Shown: positions 15,034 through 24,111 of the stretch, piece after piece
How positions within the stretch are numbered: the stretch's first letter is position 1
How the letters are laid out: each line of letters opens with the position of its first letter
Assembly: GCA_016285055.1 (NCBI GenBank)
Contig: JAEEPZ010000035.1
Span: forward strand, 1-34,426
DNA: 34,426 nt
Reading direction: 5' to 3'
Source of the DNA: Prevotella sp.
GTDB lineage: Bacteria > Bacteroidota > Bacteroidia > Bacteroidales > Bacteroidaceae
Notes under the pieces: model-generated
The model's database searches: none
Seen by the model: the letters and a program-made list of their open reading frames with translations, nothing else
Told to the model about the DNA's origin: nothing
Program-made: the position numbers and the translations under genes

Positions 15034-15095
15034 CGGCCTCGTTGCACTCAAGATGAGTGCCTCAAGTGTTAACCCTCAACATTCAAGATAGAAAA

Positions 15096-15614
15096 ATGGC
15101 ATTGATAAAATCGTACAGAGGCCTGTCGCCGCAATGGGGCACAGGCTGTTATTTCAGTGAGAACGCCACCATCGTTGGCGATGTGAAAATGGGCGACGAC
15201 TGCTCCATCTGGTTTGGCGCTGTGGTTCGCGGCGACGTGGCTCCCATCACGATGGGCAACCGCAGCAACGTTCAGGACGGCGCTGTGGTGCATGTGACGA
15301 ACACCGTTGGCCCGACGCATATCGGCAACGACGTGACCATCGGCCACTGTGCCTGTGTCCACGCCTGCACCATCCACGACGGTGCCCTCATCGGCATGGG
15401 TGCCACCATCCTCGACGGTGCCGAGATAGGCGAGGGAGCCATCATCGCTGCCGGTGCCTTGGTGCTGCAGAACACGAAGGTGGGAGCTCACGAGCTGTGG
15501 GGCGGTGTGCCTGCCAAGATGCTGAAGATGGCCAAGCCGGGCATGGCCGAGGCCTATGCCGAGCATTATGTGGGCTATGCCCACGAGTACTTAGAGGCAG
15601 ACGCGGCGGAGTAG
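15096..15614 (+). CDS. Gamma-class carbonic anhydrase family protein (left-handed beta-helix)
   Basis: A 172-residue hexapeptide-repeat protein. Zinc-ligand histidines are at the family positions: H66 in GAVVHV, and H84 and H89 in IGHCACVHAC. The C-terminus is an alpha-helix with GVPAKMLKMAKPG. It is of the YrdA/PaaY type; CO2 hydration is plausible, but many members have weak or unknown activity. The ATG at 15096 follows an A-rich leader. An upstream in-frame start would add residues that do not belong to the fold. The stop codon TAG abuts the first 53-bp repeat. Confidence 0.87.
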   Translation: MALIKSYRGLSPQWGTGCYFSENATIVGDVKMGDDCSIWFGAVVRGDVAPITMGNRSNVQDGAVVHVTNTVGPTHIGNDVTIGHCACVHACTIHDGALIGMGATILDGAEIGEGAIIAAGALVLQNTKVGAHELWGGVPAKMLKMAKPGMAEAYAEHYVGYAHEYLEADAAE

Positions 15615-15745
15615 CAGAGGCGGTGCCTCTGCCTACGGGAAGCCTGGAAACTGATGAGGCGGAGGGGCAGAGGCGGTGCCTCTGCCTACGGGCAGCCTGG
15701 AAACTGATGAGGCGGAGCGGCAGAGGCGGTGCCTCTGCCTACGGA
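15614..15745. repeat. 53-bp tandem repeat (2.5 copies) with hairpins between convergent genes
   Basis: Units start at 15614, 15667 and 15720, exactly 53 bp apart, and the third is partial. Each contains the perfect stem GCAGAGGC-GGT-GCCTCTGC. The array fills the whole gap between the convergent gamma-carbonic anhydrase and glsB genes. It may act as a bidirectional transcription barrier, though no T-run follows the stems. Confidence 0.75.
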
Positions 15746-15749
15746 AAGC

Positions 15750-16742
15750 TTAGTAACCGGTTTTGTAGATGACCTTCCCGGCACCACTGGTAATCTTCAG
15801 GGCCTCGGGATGCTCATTGATGAAAGAGTCGATGTGGCGCACACGCTTCTCGGCCAGTATCTCGTCCATGGCGATGAGGATGCCCGTCTCCTCCACGTCG
15901 CCAAAGCCATAGTTGATGGCAGTGCCGAAGAGCTTCATCGTTGGCGAGAGGCTCATATAGGCGTTCACCAGCGGCGGGATGTTGTAGCCCAGCTTGCGTA
16001 TTTCGCGGTTCAGTATGCGGTAGTCGCCCTTGAAGTCATTTTCACAGAAAAGTGCTTCAAGGGTTTTCTCGTCTGTTTCAATTTTCAGCGGTTTCATCGG
16101 TACTACGAGGTTCTCCTTGTCGTCGAAATACTTCTTCAGGAAGTAGAGTATCATGTCGCGTCCCTCGCGGATATAGCTGGGGTACATGGTCATCTTGCCG
16201 AAGAAATATTTCACGTTTGGCATGATGACGGTGAGTGCCCCGAGGCCGTCCCATAGGTTGTCGAGGGCGAAGAGGCTCTTGGCTCCCATGCGCGAGCTTT
16301 GGTATGGCAGGCTGACAAACGAGCGTCCCAGCTCTATGGTGTAGGGCATGTAGTCGTTGAGGAACTTCTCGCTGAAGTGGAACATGTGGCTGGTGGCCAG
16401 CTTGGGCTGCCCGTCGTCGCCTATCTCCCACTTTGTCCCTTCCAGGTAGCGGTAGCCGCCGATGATTTCCTCTTCCTCCGGGTTCCACACGATGAGCTGC
16501 TTGTAGCAGTTCTCGCAAGTGTCAAACTCGTCAAGGTCGCAGTCCTTGCCCGTTCCTCCTCCGGCCTCGCGGAAGGCAATCTCGCGCAGGCGGCCAATCT
16601 CGCGCAGCACATTGGGGGCGTTGTGTGCCGTGACGATATAAATCTCGTTATTACTCTTGTTCGTCATGCGCAGCTGGCGCTCAGGCGTCAGTTCGCTCTT
16701 GAGCACTTCGGCGGGGATAGGGGCGATAATAGGTTGTTCCAT
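15750..16742 (-). CDS. glsB: Glycine N-acyltransferase (GlsB-like GNAT) of glycine-lipid synthesis
   Basis: A 330-residue GNAT-fold protein often annotated as hemolysin-like or OlsB-like. Recognisable segments include IGRLREIAFREAGGGTGKD near residues 50-70, IIGGYRYLEG, TIELGRSFVSLPYQ and SLFALDNLWDGLGA. In Bacteroides thetaiotaomicron the homologous GlsB N-acylates glycine with a 3-hydroxy fatty acid, and GlsA then adds the second acyl chain. The neighbouring PlsC-type gene supports this assignment. It lies 36 nt downstream of glsA. Family assignment is firm; the glycine substrate is inferred from the pair. Confidence 0.82.
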   Translation of the reverse strand: MEQPIIAPIPAEVLKSELTPERQLRMTNKSNNEIYIVTAHNAPNVLREIGRLREIAFREAGGGTGKDCDLDEFDTCENCYKQLIVWNPEEEEIIGGYRYLEGTKWEIGDDGQPKLATSHMFHFSEKFLNDYMPYTIELGRSFVSLPYQSSRMGAKSLFALDNLWDGLGALTVIMPNVKYFFGKMTMYPSYIREGRDMILYFLKKYFDDKENLVVPMKPLKIETDEKTLEALFCENDFKGDYRILNREIRKLGYNIPPLVNAYMSLSPTMKLFGTAINYGFGDVEETGILIAMDEILAEKRVRHIDSFINEHPEALKITSGAGKVIYKTGY

Positions 16743-16751
16743 GGCTTAGTT

Positions 16752-16783
16752 TTATGGGACTTATGAGACTTATGGGACTTATG
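16752..16783 (-). repeat. 9-bp tandem repeats at the glsA stop codon
   Basis: On the minus strand, CATAAGTCC/CATAAGTCT units repeat three times, starting with the TAA stop of glsA (16779-16781) and degenerating toward the glsB ATG. The same unit family recurs between murG and murC. Confidence 0.7.
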
Positions 16784-17618
16784 AGAATTGCAGGGTATAT
16801 AGTTGGTCTTTCACGTACTCTGCCCACTGGGCTGGAGTCTTCGACTTGTCGGTGAAGGTCTGCCAGGGGATGGGCTTGCCGATGTGTACGGGGAAGGTGT
16901 TGCCCGTGTTCTTGTACATCTCGTCTACGAGAAAGAGCATGGCCACGTTCACCTTCTTGATGCAGCGGTCGCTGATGTTCGAGAGGCGGTAGAAGAAGTT
17001 CGAGTTGCGCCCTCCGAAGTGTATGGGCACCACGTCGCGCTGCGTCTCCACGCTCTTGGTGATAAAGGTTTTCTTCCACGGCAGGTCGCGTATCTCGCCA
17101 TTGCGGCGGCGTGAGCACAATCCGGCAGGAAACATCAGCATGTGGTAGTTGCTCCTGAAACCGGCCTCCACCATCGCGGGGAAGTTCCGGCTCTGCTGCC
17201 CTGTCTTGTTGATGGGGATGCAGAGGGGAGCCAGACCGGGAAGGTTCATCAGCATGTCGTTGACCAGATAGCGGAAGTTGTCGCCATAGTGGCGGCCGAT
17301 GAGTGCACCGAGTGCCACGCCGTCGATGCCACCCATAGGATGGTTGCTCACAAAGGTGTAGAGCCGTCCGTCGTCCTTCGATGGCAGGTTTTCCTCGCCC
17401 GTCACCTCCAGTTTGGTGCCAAGAAACTCCATACAGGCCTCCAGCCAGGGCGTGCCCTTCAGGTCGCGCGCGTCCCACAAGAATTTGTTGCACTGATCCT
17501 CGTGGGCAATCTTGCGCAGCCAGTTCACAGCGAATCCCGGAACCCAGCGGGCTTTCTTGCCCATCTTGTCATGCAAAACCTTATTGATGTCAATAGTTTT
17601 TTCAGTAATTGTTTCCAT
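16779..17618 (-). CDS. glsA: Lysophospholipid/glycine-lipid O-acyltransferase (GlsA-like, PlsC family)
   Basis: A 279-residue protein from the ATG at 17618 (METITEKTID). An upstream in-frame start at 17693 would overrun the promoter. The acyltransferase motif I is NHPMGGIDG (H93, D99), an H-X5-D variant found in OlsA/GlsA-type enzymes. Motif III is MFPAGLCSRRRNG. By homology with Bacteroides GlsA it O-acylates the N-acyl glycine made by GlsB, giving the mature diacyl glycine lipid of the membrane. A general lysophospholipid acyltransferase role is the alternative. Confidence 0.82.
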   Translation of the reverse strand: METITEKTIDINKVLHDKMGKKARWVPGFAVNWLRKIAHEDQCNKFLWDARDLKGTPWLEACMEFLGTKLEVTGEENLPSKDDGRLYTFVSNHPMGGIDGVALGALIGRHYGDNFRYLVNDMLMNLPGLAPLCIPINKTGQQSRNFPAMVEAGFRSNYHMLMFPAGLCSRRRNGEIRDLPWKKTFITKSVETQRDVVPIHFGGRNSNFFYRLSNISDRCIKKVNVAMLFLVDEMYKNTGNTFPVHIGKPIPWQTFTDKSKTPAQWAEYVKDQLYTLQFS

Positions 17619-17663
17619 CTTGTTCACACGGCTCAACAATCGCCATGAATGAATTTCAGCCTG

Positions 17664-17671
17664 CAAAAATA
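17664..17671 (-). promoter_or_regulatory. Putative -7 element of the glsA-glsB operon
   Basis: The complement reads TATTTTTG (TAnnTTTG), 45 nt upstream of the glsA ATG, in AT-rich DNA. No -33 TTTG is seen. Confidence 0.45.
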
Positions 17672-17850
17672 ATACTTTTCTTTCTATTTCCATTTTTTTT
17701 CTCGCTAAAAATCTGCTTTTTCACACTTTTTTTACAAAAGTATTTTACAAAAGGGCCTAATTTACTACGGTTCATTCAAATGGGCGCACCATTTTGCCAG
17801 GGCACACCACCACGGAGACAGGGCGCCTTCGTCTTCTGCGCGACCGTCAG

Positions 17851-17924
17851 AAAAAAGTCCGAAGGCTTCGGACTGTTTGTCCGAAGGCTTCGGACGGACT
17901 GTCCGAAGGCTTCGGACTTTTTTT
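17851..17924. repeat. Three 22-bp palindromic tandem repeats between divergent glsA and mraZ
   Basis: GTCCGAAGGCTTCGGAC occurs at 17857-17873, 17879-17895 and 17901-17917, exactly 22 bp apart. It is flanked by A6 on the left and T7 on the right. Each copy forms an 8-bp stem with a one-base centre; the arms can also pair between copies. It looks like a bidirectional terminator, yet no gene ends here. The rest of the 499-bp gap (17619-18117) holds the glsA promoter, the mraZ promoter/operator and no convincing gene. Confidence 0.75.
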
Positions 17925-18042
17925 TCAACTGTGGAATTAAAAGAGCGGTCATCATCGCCATGCACACATCATGGGGTTTTGTGTAAAAAAAAGGGGGCAA
18001 AACGGCCAAAAAACAAAAAAATAAATATTTTTGAAAAAAAGA

Positions 18043-18067
18043 TGGGGAAAAGTGGGGGAAAGTGGAG
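18043..18067 (+). promoter_or_regulatory. MraZ operator: three direct repeats with a 10-bp period
   Basis: TGGGG (18043-18047), TGGGG (18053-18057) and TGGAG (18063-18067) are spaced exactly 10 bp apart. They match the TGGGN-N5 direct repeats bound by MraZ in other bacteria. They sit immediately upstream of the TATCTTTG -7 element, over the region where a -33 box would be. MraZ bound here would block RNA polymerase, giving autorepression of the dcw cluster. Confidence 0.8.
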
Positions 18068-18076
18068 GAAAATGTT

Positions 18077-18084
18077 TATCTTTG
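18077..18084 (+). promoter_or_regulatory. -7 element of the dcw cluster promoter
   Basis: TATCTTTG matches TAnnTTTG and ends 33 nt before the mraZ ATG. There is no TTTG at -33; the MraZ boxes occupy that position. Confidence 0.6.
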
Positions 18085-18117
18085 CACACGAGAACAAAAA
18101 ACGCTATCCATACGCTG

Positions 18118-18588
18118 ATGAGATTCCTTGGAAACATAGAAGCTAAGACCGACGCCAAAGGCCGCGTCTTCCTGCCTGCCACCTTCCGCAAGATGCTGCA
18201 GGCCGAAGGCAGCGAGTCGTTGGTGATGCGCAAGGACATCCATCAGAAGTGCCTCGTGCTCTACCCTGAGCGTGTGTGGAACGAGCGTGTCGATGCCCTT
18301 CGTGCCCGTGTGAACGAGTGGGACGACATGGGCCAGATGGTGATGCGCCAGTACATGAAGGAGGTGGAGATTGTGACGCTCGACGGCAACGGCCGCTTCC
18401 TCATCCCGAAGCGCTATTTGCAGATGGCGGAGATAGACCAAGCCGTGCGCTTCATCGGCATGACCGACACCATCGAGATATGGGCGGCCGAGAAGGCGGA
18501 GCAGCCCTTCCTATCGCAGGAGGACTTCGCCGCGAAGCTGAAAGCCATCATGGCGCCGAAGGTTGACATGTTGAAAGCTGAAGACTGA
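18118..18588 (+). CDS. mraZ: MraZ, transcriptional regulator of the dcw cluster
   Basis: A 156-residue protein with two AbrB-like MraZ repeats, each with the D-x3-R signature: DAKGRVFLP near residue 16 and DGNGRFLIP near residue 92. The ATG at 18118 (MRFLGNIEAKTD) is preferred. The frame is open farther upstream, but that would translate the promoter and operator. MraZ binds the TGGGN repeats upstream and controls its own operon. It is slightly longer than the usual 140-150 residues because of the C-terminal tail. Confidence 0.95.
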   Translation: MRFLGNIEAKTDAKGRVFLPATFRKMLQAEGSESLVMRKDIHQKCLVLYPERVWNERVDALRARVNEWDDMGQMVMRQYMKEVEIVTLDGNGRFLIPKRYLQMAEIDQAVRFIGMTDTIEIWAAEKAEQPFLSQEDFAAKLKAIMAPKVDMLKAED

Positions 18589-18623
18589 AGGTTAAAAATA
18601 GAGAGTTAATAAGTGAATAGTCG

Positions 18624-19648
<1,025 letters not shown>

Positions 19649-19660
19649 TAGATATAGCTC

Positions 19661-20167
19661 ATGGCCAAGAAAGACAATCAGATAGAGGACAACGACGTGC
19701 ACTTCACCGTAGAGGAGGCAGTGGAGTCGACTGAAGAGCAACCGGCAGAGAGCCCTGCCGAGGGCACGAAGGAGCACCTGACGGCAAAGCTGAAGAACCA
19801 GATCAGCCAGACGCGTGAGAGCGATGAGGCCCCGTCGGCCTCGCTGCGCCTGCGCGACGTGCTGGGCGGTGACTTCCTGTGGACGCTGGTGCGCCGGCAG
19901 ATATGGCTCATCATCCTCGTCGTCATCATCGTCACTGCCTACGTCGCCGTGCGCTACCAGTGCCAGCAGGATGCCATCGACACGGCACAGCTGGAGAAAG
20001 ACCTGATTGACGCGAAGTTTGAATCGCTCAGCAGTTCGAGCAACCTCACACGCATGTCGCGACAGAGCAACATCACCATGCTGCTGCAGCAGAACGACAG
20101 CGTGACAACGCTGCACCATGCCAATCAGCCCCCCTATATAATAGATGTACCCGAGGAGGAGAATTGA
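19661..20167 (+). CDS. ftsL: FtsL-like divisome protein
   Basis: A 168-residue bitopic protein. It has an acidic cytoplasmic N-terminus of about 70 residues, one transmembrane helix (about 80-97, IWLIILVVIIVTAYVAV) and a short periplasmic helical region ending IIDVPEEEN. Position between rsmH and ftsI and topology identify it as FtsL; sequence similarity in this family is low, as is normal. It would act with FtsB/FtsQ to activate FtsWI at the septum. The N-terminal tail is long compared with E. coli FtsL. Confidence 0.8.
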   Translation: MAKKDNQIEDNDVHFTVEEAVESTEEQPAESPAEGTKEHLTAKLKNQISQTRESDEAPSASLRLRDVLGGDFLWTLVRRQIWLIILVVIIVTAYVAVRYQCQQDAIDTAQLEKDLIDAKFESLSSSSNLTRMSRQSNITMLLQQNDSVTTLHHANQPPYIIDVPEEEN

Positions 20168-20198
20168 GAAGTAGAAGTGAGAAGTAAGAAGTGATAGA
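20165..20198 (+). repeat. 7-bp-like tandem repeats at the ftsL stop codon
   Basis: TGAGAAG, TAGAAG, TGAGAAG, TAAGAAG and TGATAG follow each other, the first TGA being the ftsL stop. Every unit begins with a stop triplet. The repeats reach to within 2 nt of the ftsI ATG. Confidence 0.65.
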
Positions 20199-20200
20199 TT

Positions 20201-22384
20201 ATGAGTAAGTTCAGCAAGCAGAAAGTCATGCCGCGCTATTTCATCGTAGCCGTAGCACTCGTATTGGTAGGCATTGCAGTCATTGCGAAGGCCGCCTACA
20301 CCATGACCGCAGAGAAGGAGTGGTGGGCCGAAGTGGCCAACAACCAAATCAACACTGCCGACAGCATCAAGCTGCCCAATCGCGGCAACATCCTGAGCTG
20401 CGACGGCGAGCTGCTGGCTGGCAGCATACCCGAATATGAAATGTACATCGACTTCCGCGCCGGTCTGCAGAAGTTAGACGATGGCACCTTCTTCGAGGAC
20501 ACGGCCTGGGTGCGCAAGCGCGCCGAGCTGTGGATGGAGAAGATAGACAGCATCTGCGACGGCCTGCACCGCATCTTCCCGCAGAAGTCGGCCGAAGACT
20601 TCCGCACACACCTCATGGAGGGCTTCGAGAAGAAGAGCCGCTGCTGGCGTGTGTGGCGCGGCAAGGTGGACTATGTCACCTTCAACGAGGTGAAGAAGCT
20701 GCCTTTCTTCAACCTGCCCCGCCACAAGTGCGGATTCTACGGCGAGGAGCATCCCGCACGCCGCCATCCCTTCGGGTCGCTGGCCGAGCGCACCATCGGT
20801 TCGCGCGACAGTGCACGCTACGGCATCGAGCTGGCCTACGACTCACTGCTGGCCGGCGCCTGTGGCATCGCACACAAGCAGAAAGTGCGCGACAAGATGG
20901 TCTATGTCACCTCTACGCCACCCATCGACGGTGCCGACCTCGTCACTACCATCGACATCGGCATGCAAGACCTGGCCGAGCAGGCACTGCTGAAAAAGCT
21001 GAAGGAAATAGAAGCACTCATGGGTGTGGCCATCGTCATGGAGGTGCAGACGGGCGACGTGAAAGCCATCGTCAACATGGAGCGAGCCGGCGACGGCACC
21101 TACCACGAGCTGCTGAACAATGCCTTGGGCTACCGCTGCGAGCCCGGCTCGGTGTTCAAGACCGCCAGCATCCTCGTTGCGCTCGACGACGCGGTGGTGG
21201 ACACCTCCTACGTCATTCACACCGGCAGCGGCATCATGCCCATGCACGGAGCGAGGATGCGCGACCACAACTGGCATAGGGGCGGCTACCACGACATCAA
21301 CGTGGCACGCGCGCTGGAGGTGAGCTCCAACATCGGCGTCAGCTATGTCATCGACCATTTCTACGGTTCCAACCCCACGAAATACGTGGAAGGCCTTCAC
21401 CGCGTAGGTATCGGCATGGACCTGGGCATACCCCTCAACGAATACCGTGCGCCGAAGATACGCTACCCCAACTTCACCACGACCAACCGCGCCCTCTACT
21501 GGAGCAAGACCACCCTGCCCTGGATGTCAATAGGCTACGAGACACAGGTGGCGCCCATCAACACGCTGACGTTCTACAACGCCATTGCCAACGACGGCAA
21601 GCTCATGCAGCCGCGCTTCGTCAAGCAGGCAGTGAAGGACGGCCATGTCATTCAGAAGTTCCCGCCTGTGGTGCTGAAGGATCAGATAGCACGCCCCGAG
21701 GCCGTGAAGACCATGCAGACCATCCTGACGCACGTCGTCAGCCAGGGACTGGGCAAGCGCGCCGGCTCCACGTCGTTCTCCGTAGCAGGAAAGACCGGCA
21801 CGGCACAGGTGTCGGACAAGGAGTTCAACTATCACACGGGAAAGCGCTGCCACTGGCTCAGCTTCTGCGGCTATTTCCCTGCCGACCAGCCGCGCTACTC
21901 GTGCATCGTCTGCATCAAGACCACCAACGGCCCCGCATCCGGCGGTCTGCAGTCGGGCTCGGTGTTCCACGAGATTTCCGAGGGCGTCATGGCCAGCAGC
22001 GTCAGGAAGGTGGCCGCCAACGCCCGCGACGAGCACTCCGTCTTCATTCCTGAAGTAAAGAACGGCGATGTGCAGGCTGCCGACTATGTGCTGGACCGCC
22101 TGAACATCAAGACCACCGGCAACTGGATGACGGCGACCACGACCAACAGTCCGGTGTGGGGACAGGCGCAGGCCCAGGAGAACGCCGTGCTGCTGGACAA
22201 GGTGAACACCGCCGACGACAAGATGCCCGACGTGAAGGGCATGGGTGCTCGCGATGCCGTCTATCTGCTCGAGAAGAAAGGCGTCAGCGTGCAGCTCAGC
22301 GGCACCGGCGACGTAAGGACGCAGAGCATCCCTGCCGGCGCGACACTGCGCGGCGGCATGAAGTGCCACCTCGTCCTGGGATAG
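20201..22384 (+). CDS. ftsI: Septal peptidoglycan transpeptidase FtsI (class B PBP) with PASTA domain
   Basis: A 727-residue protein. One transmembrane helix lies near residues 10-30, followed by the PBP dimerisation region. The transpeptidase domain has the three active-site motifs: SVFK (Ser317, Lys320), SSN (375-377) and KTG (531-533). A single PASTA-like domain ends the protein (about 670-727, MPDVKGMGARDAVYLLEKKG). It cross-links septal peptidoglycan together with FtsW. The C-terminal PASTA domain makes it SpoVD/PBP2x-like in architecture, common in Bacteroidota FtsI. Confidence 0.94.
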   Translation: MSKFSKQKVMPRYFIVAVALVLVGIAVIAKAAYTMTAEKEWWAEVANNQINTADSIKLPNRGNILSCDGELLAGSIPEYEMYIDFRAGLQKLDDGTFFEDTAWVRKRAELWMEKIDSICDGLHRIFPQKSAEDFRTHLMEGFEKKSRCWRVWRGKVDYVTFNEVKKLPFFNLPRHKCGFYGEEHPARRHPFGSLAERTIGSRDSARYGIELAYDSLLAGACGIAHKQKVRDKMVYVTSTPPIDGADLVTTIDIGMQDLAEQALLKKLKEIEALMGVAIVMEVQTGDVKAIVNMERAGDGTYHELLNNALGYRCEPGSVFKTASILVALDDAVVDTSYVIHTGSGIMPMHGARMRDHNWHRGGYHDINVARALEVSSNIGVSYVIDHFYGSNPTKYVEGLHRVGIGMDLGIPLNEYRAPKIRYPNFTTTNRALYWSKTTLPWMSIGYETQVAPINTLTFYNAIANDGKLMQPRFVKQAVKDGHVIQKFPPVVLKDQIARPEAVKTMQTILTHVVSQGLGKRAGSTSFSVAGKTGTAQVSDKEFNYHTGKRCHWLSFCGYFPADQPRYSCIVCIKTTNGPASGGLQSGSVFHEISEGVMASSVRKVAANARDEHSVFIPEVKNGDVQAADYVLDRLNIKTTGNWMTATTTNSPVWGQAQAQENAVLLDKVNTADDKMPDVKGMGARDAVYLLEKKGVSVQLSGTGDVRTQSIPAGATLRGGMKCHLVLG

Positions 22385-22397
22385 CGCCAACGCATTA

Positions 22398-22442
22398 CCT
22401 ACAAAACCCACCCCACCTACAAAACCTACAAAACCTACCCCA
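22398..22442 (+). repeat. 9-bp tandem repeats between ftsI and murE
   Basis: Five units: CCTACAAAA, CCCACCCCA, CCTACAAAA, CCTACAAAA and CCTACCCCA, exactly 9 bp apart. They begin 13 nt after the ftsI stop. Unlike most other arrays here, they contain no stop triplet in the unit. Confidence 0.75.
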
Positions 22443-22472
22443 CATTATTAATTAATATAACCCCGCAGAAGC

Positions 22473-23924
22473 ATGAAACTGAGCGAGCTCATCAGCAAAC
22501 TGAAGATAACCGCCACGGCAGGCCCAGCCGACGTGGACATCACCGACGTGAACATCGACTCACGCCGCGTCAAGCCCGGCCATCTGTTCGTGGCCATCCG
22601 TGGCACGCAGACCGACGGTCACCAATACATTGCAAAAGCCATTGAGCAGGGAGCAGCCGCCATCCTGTGCGAAGAAATGCCGCAGCAGCAGGCCGACGGC
22701 GTGGCCTACATCCAGGTGCCTTCGACTGAGGCTGCCGTGGGCATCGTGGCCACCACCTTCCACTGCTCGCCGTCAGAGCATTTCCAGCTTGTAGGTGTCA
22801 CCGGCACCAACGGCAAGACCACCATCGCCACGCTGCTCTTCCACCTGTTCCGCCGCTTAGGCCACAAGTGCGGACTGCTGAGCACCGTGTGCAACTACAT
22901 CGAGGACGAGCCAATCCCCGCCAGCCACACCACGCCCGACCCCATCGAGCTGAACACCCTGCTGGAGCGCATGGCTCAGGAGGGCTGCGAATATGTCTTC
23001 ATGGAGTGCTCCAGCCACGCCATCGCACAGCAGCGCATCGGCGGACTGACCTTCGCCGGAGGCATCTTCACCAACCTGACGCGCGACCATCTGGACTATC
23101 ACAAGACGGTGGAGAACTACCGCAACGCCAAGAAGCAGTTCTTCGACATGCTGCCCAAGGGCGCCTTTGCCATCACCAATGCCGACGACAAGAACGGCCT
23201 CTTCATGGTGCAGAACACGAAGGCCACGGTGAAGACCTACAGCGTGCGGCAGATGGCCGACTTCCGTGCCCGCATCATCGAGTGCCACTTCGAGGGCATG
23301 TATCTCGAGATAGACGGACGCGAGGTGGGCGTGCAGTTCATCGGCAAGTTCAACGTCAGCAACCTCCTCGCCGTCTATGCCGCCGCCATCATGCTGGGCA
23401 AGCAGCCCGAGGAGGTGCTGGTGGTGATGAGCACACTGAAGAGCGTAGCCGGACGCTTGGAGCCCATCCGCTCGCCCGAGGGTTGGACGGCCGTGGTGGA
23501 CTACGCCCACACGCCCGACGCCCTGGAGAACGTGCTGCGCGCCATCCATGAGGTGCTCGACGGAAAGGGACATGTCATCACCGTATGCGGCGCCGGCGGC
23601 AACCGCGACAAGGGCAAGCGCCCGCTGATGGCGCAGGAGGCCGTGAAGCAGAGCGACCGCGTCATCATCACCAGCGACAACCCCCGTTTCGAGGAGCCGC
23701 AGGACATCATCAACGACATGCTGGCAGGGCTTGACGCCAAGCAGATGAAGAAGGTGCTGACCATTGCCGACCGCCGCGAGGCCATCCGTGCCGCCGCCAT
23801 GATGGCGCAGAAGGGCGACGTTATCCTCATAGCAGGCAAGGGCCACGAAGACTATCAGGAAATAAAGGGCGTGAAGCACCACTTCGACGACCGCGAGGAA
23901 GTGAGGAAAATCATTAACTCGTGA
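22473..23924 (+). CDS. murE: UDP-MurNAc-L-Ala-D-Glu:meso-diaminopimelate ligase
   Basis: A 483-residue Mur ligase. The ATP-binding loop is GTNGKTT (N113-T116). The substrate-specificity motif DNPR (D402-R405) indicates meso-diaminopimelate rather than lysine. The middle domain has HTTPDPIEL and MECSSHA. It adds the third residue of the stem peptide in the cytoplasm. The stop lies at the start of a long 8-bp repeat array. Confidence 0.96.
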   Translation: MKLSELISKLKITATAGPADVDITDVNIDSRRVKPGHLFVAIRGTQTDGHQYIAKAIEQGAAAILCEEMPQQQADGVAYIQVPSTEAAVGIVATTFHCSPSEHFQLVGVTGTNGKTTIATLLFHLFRRLGHKCGLLSTVCNYIEDEPIPASHTTPDPIELNTLLERMAQEGCEYVFMECSSHAIAQQRIGGLTFAGGIFTNLTRDHLDYHKTVENYRNAKKQFFDMLPKGAFAITNADDKNGLFMVQNTKATVKTYSVRQMADFRARIIECHFEGMYLEIDGREVGVQFIGKFNVSNLLAVYAAAIMLGKQPEEVLVVMSTLKSVAGRLEPIRSPEGWTAVVDYAHTPDALENVLRAIHEVLDGKGHVITVCGAGGNRDKGKRPLMAQEAVKQSDRVIITSDNPRFEEPQDIINDMLAGLDAKQMKKVLTIADRREAIRAAAMMAQKGDVILIAGKGHEDYQEIKGVKHHFDDREEVRKIINS

Positions 23925-24096
23925 TAATGAGATAACGAGGCTTCGTTATAACGTTATAACGGAATAACGTGACAACGAGGCTTCGTGATAACGAGATAAC
24001 GTAATAACGTGATAACGAGGATCATGATAACGAGATAACGTAATAACGTGATAACGAGGCTTCGTGATAACGTGATAACGTAATAACGTAATAACG
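23922..24096 (+). repeat. 8-bp tandem array (TAACGnnA) filling the murE-mraY gap
   Basis: TAACG recurs at 8-bp steps with variable triplets between copies (AGA, TAA, TGA, AGG), giving about 20 units. A higher-order repeat of roughly 40 bp, marked by AACGAGGCTTCG, is superimposed. It starts at the murE TGA stop. The same unit family fills the ftsQ-ftsA gap. The array ends in an A-rich leader before the mraY ATG. Confidence 0.85.
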
Positions 24097-24111
24097 AAAA
24101 AAAGAAAAAAC

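Noticed and set aside
17609..18146. Several short frames in the glsA-mraZ gap
   Set aside because: They translate palindromes, promoter and operator sequence and have low-complexity products.
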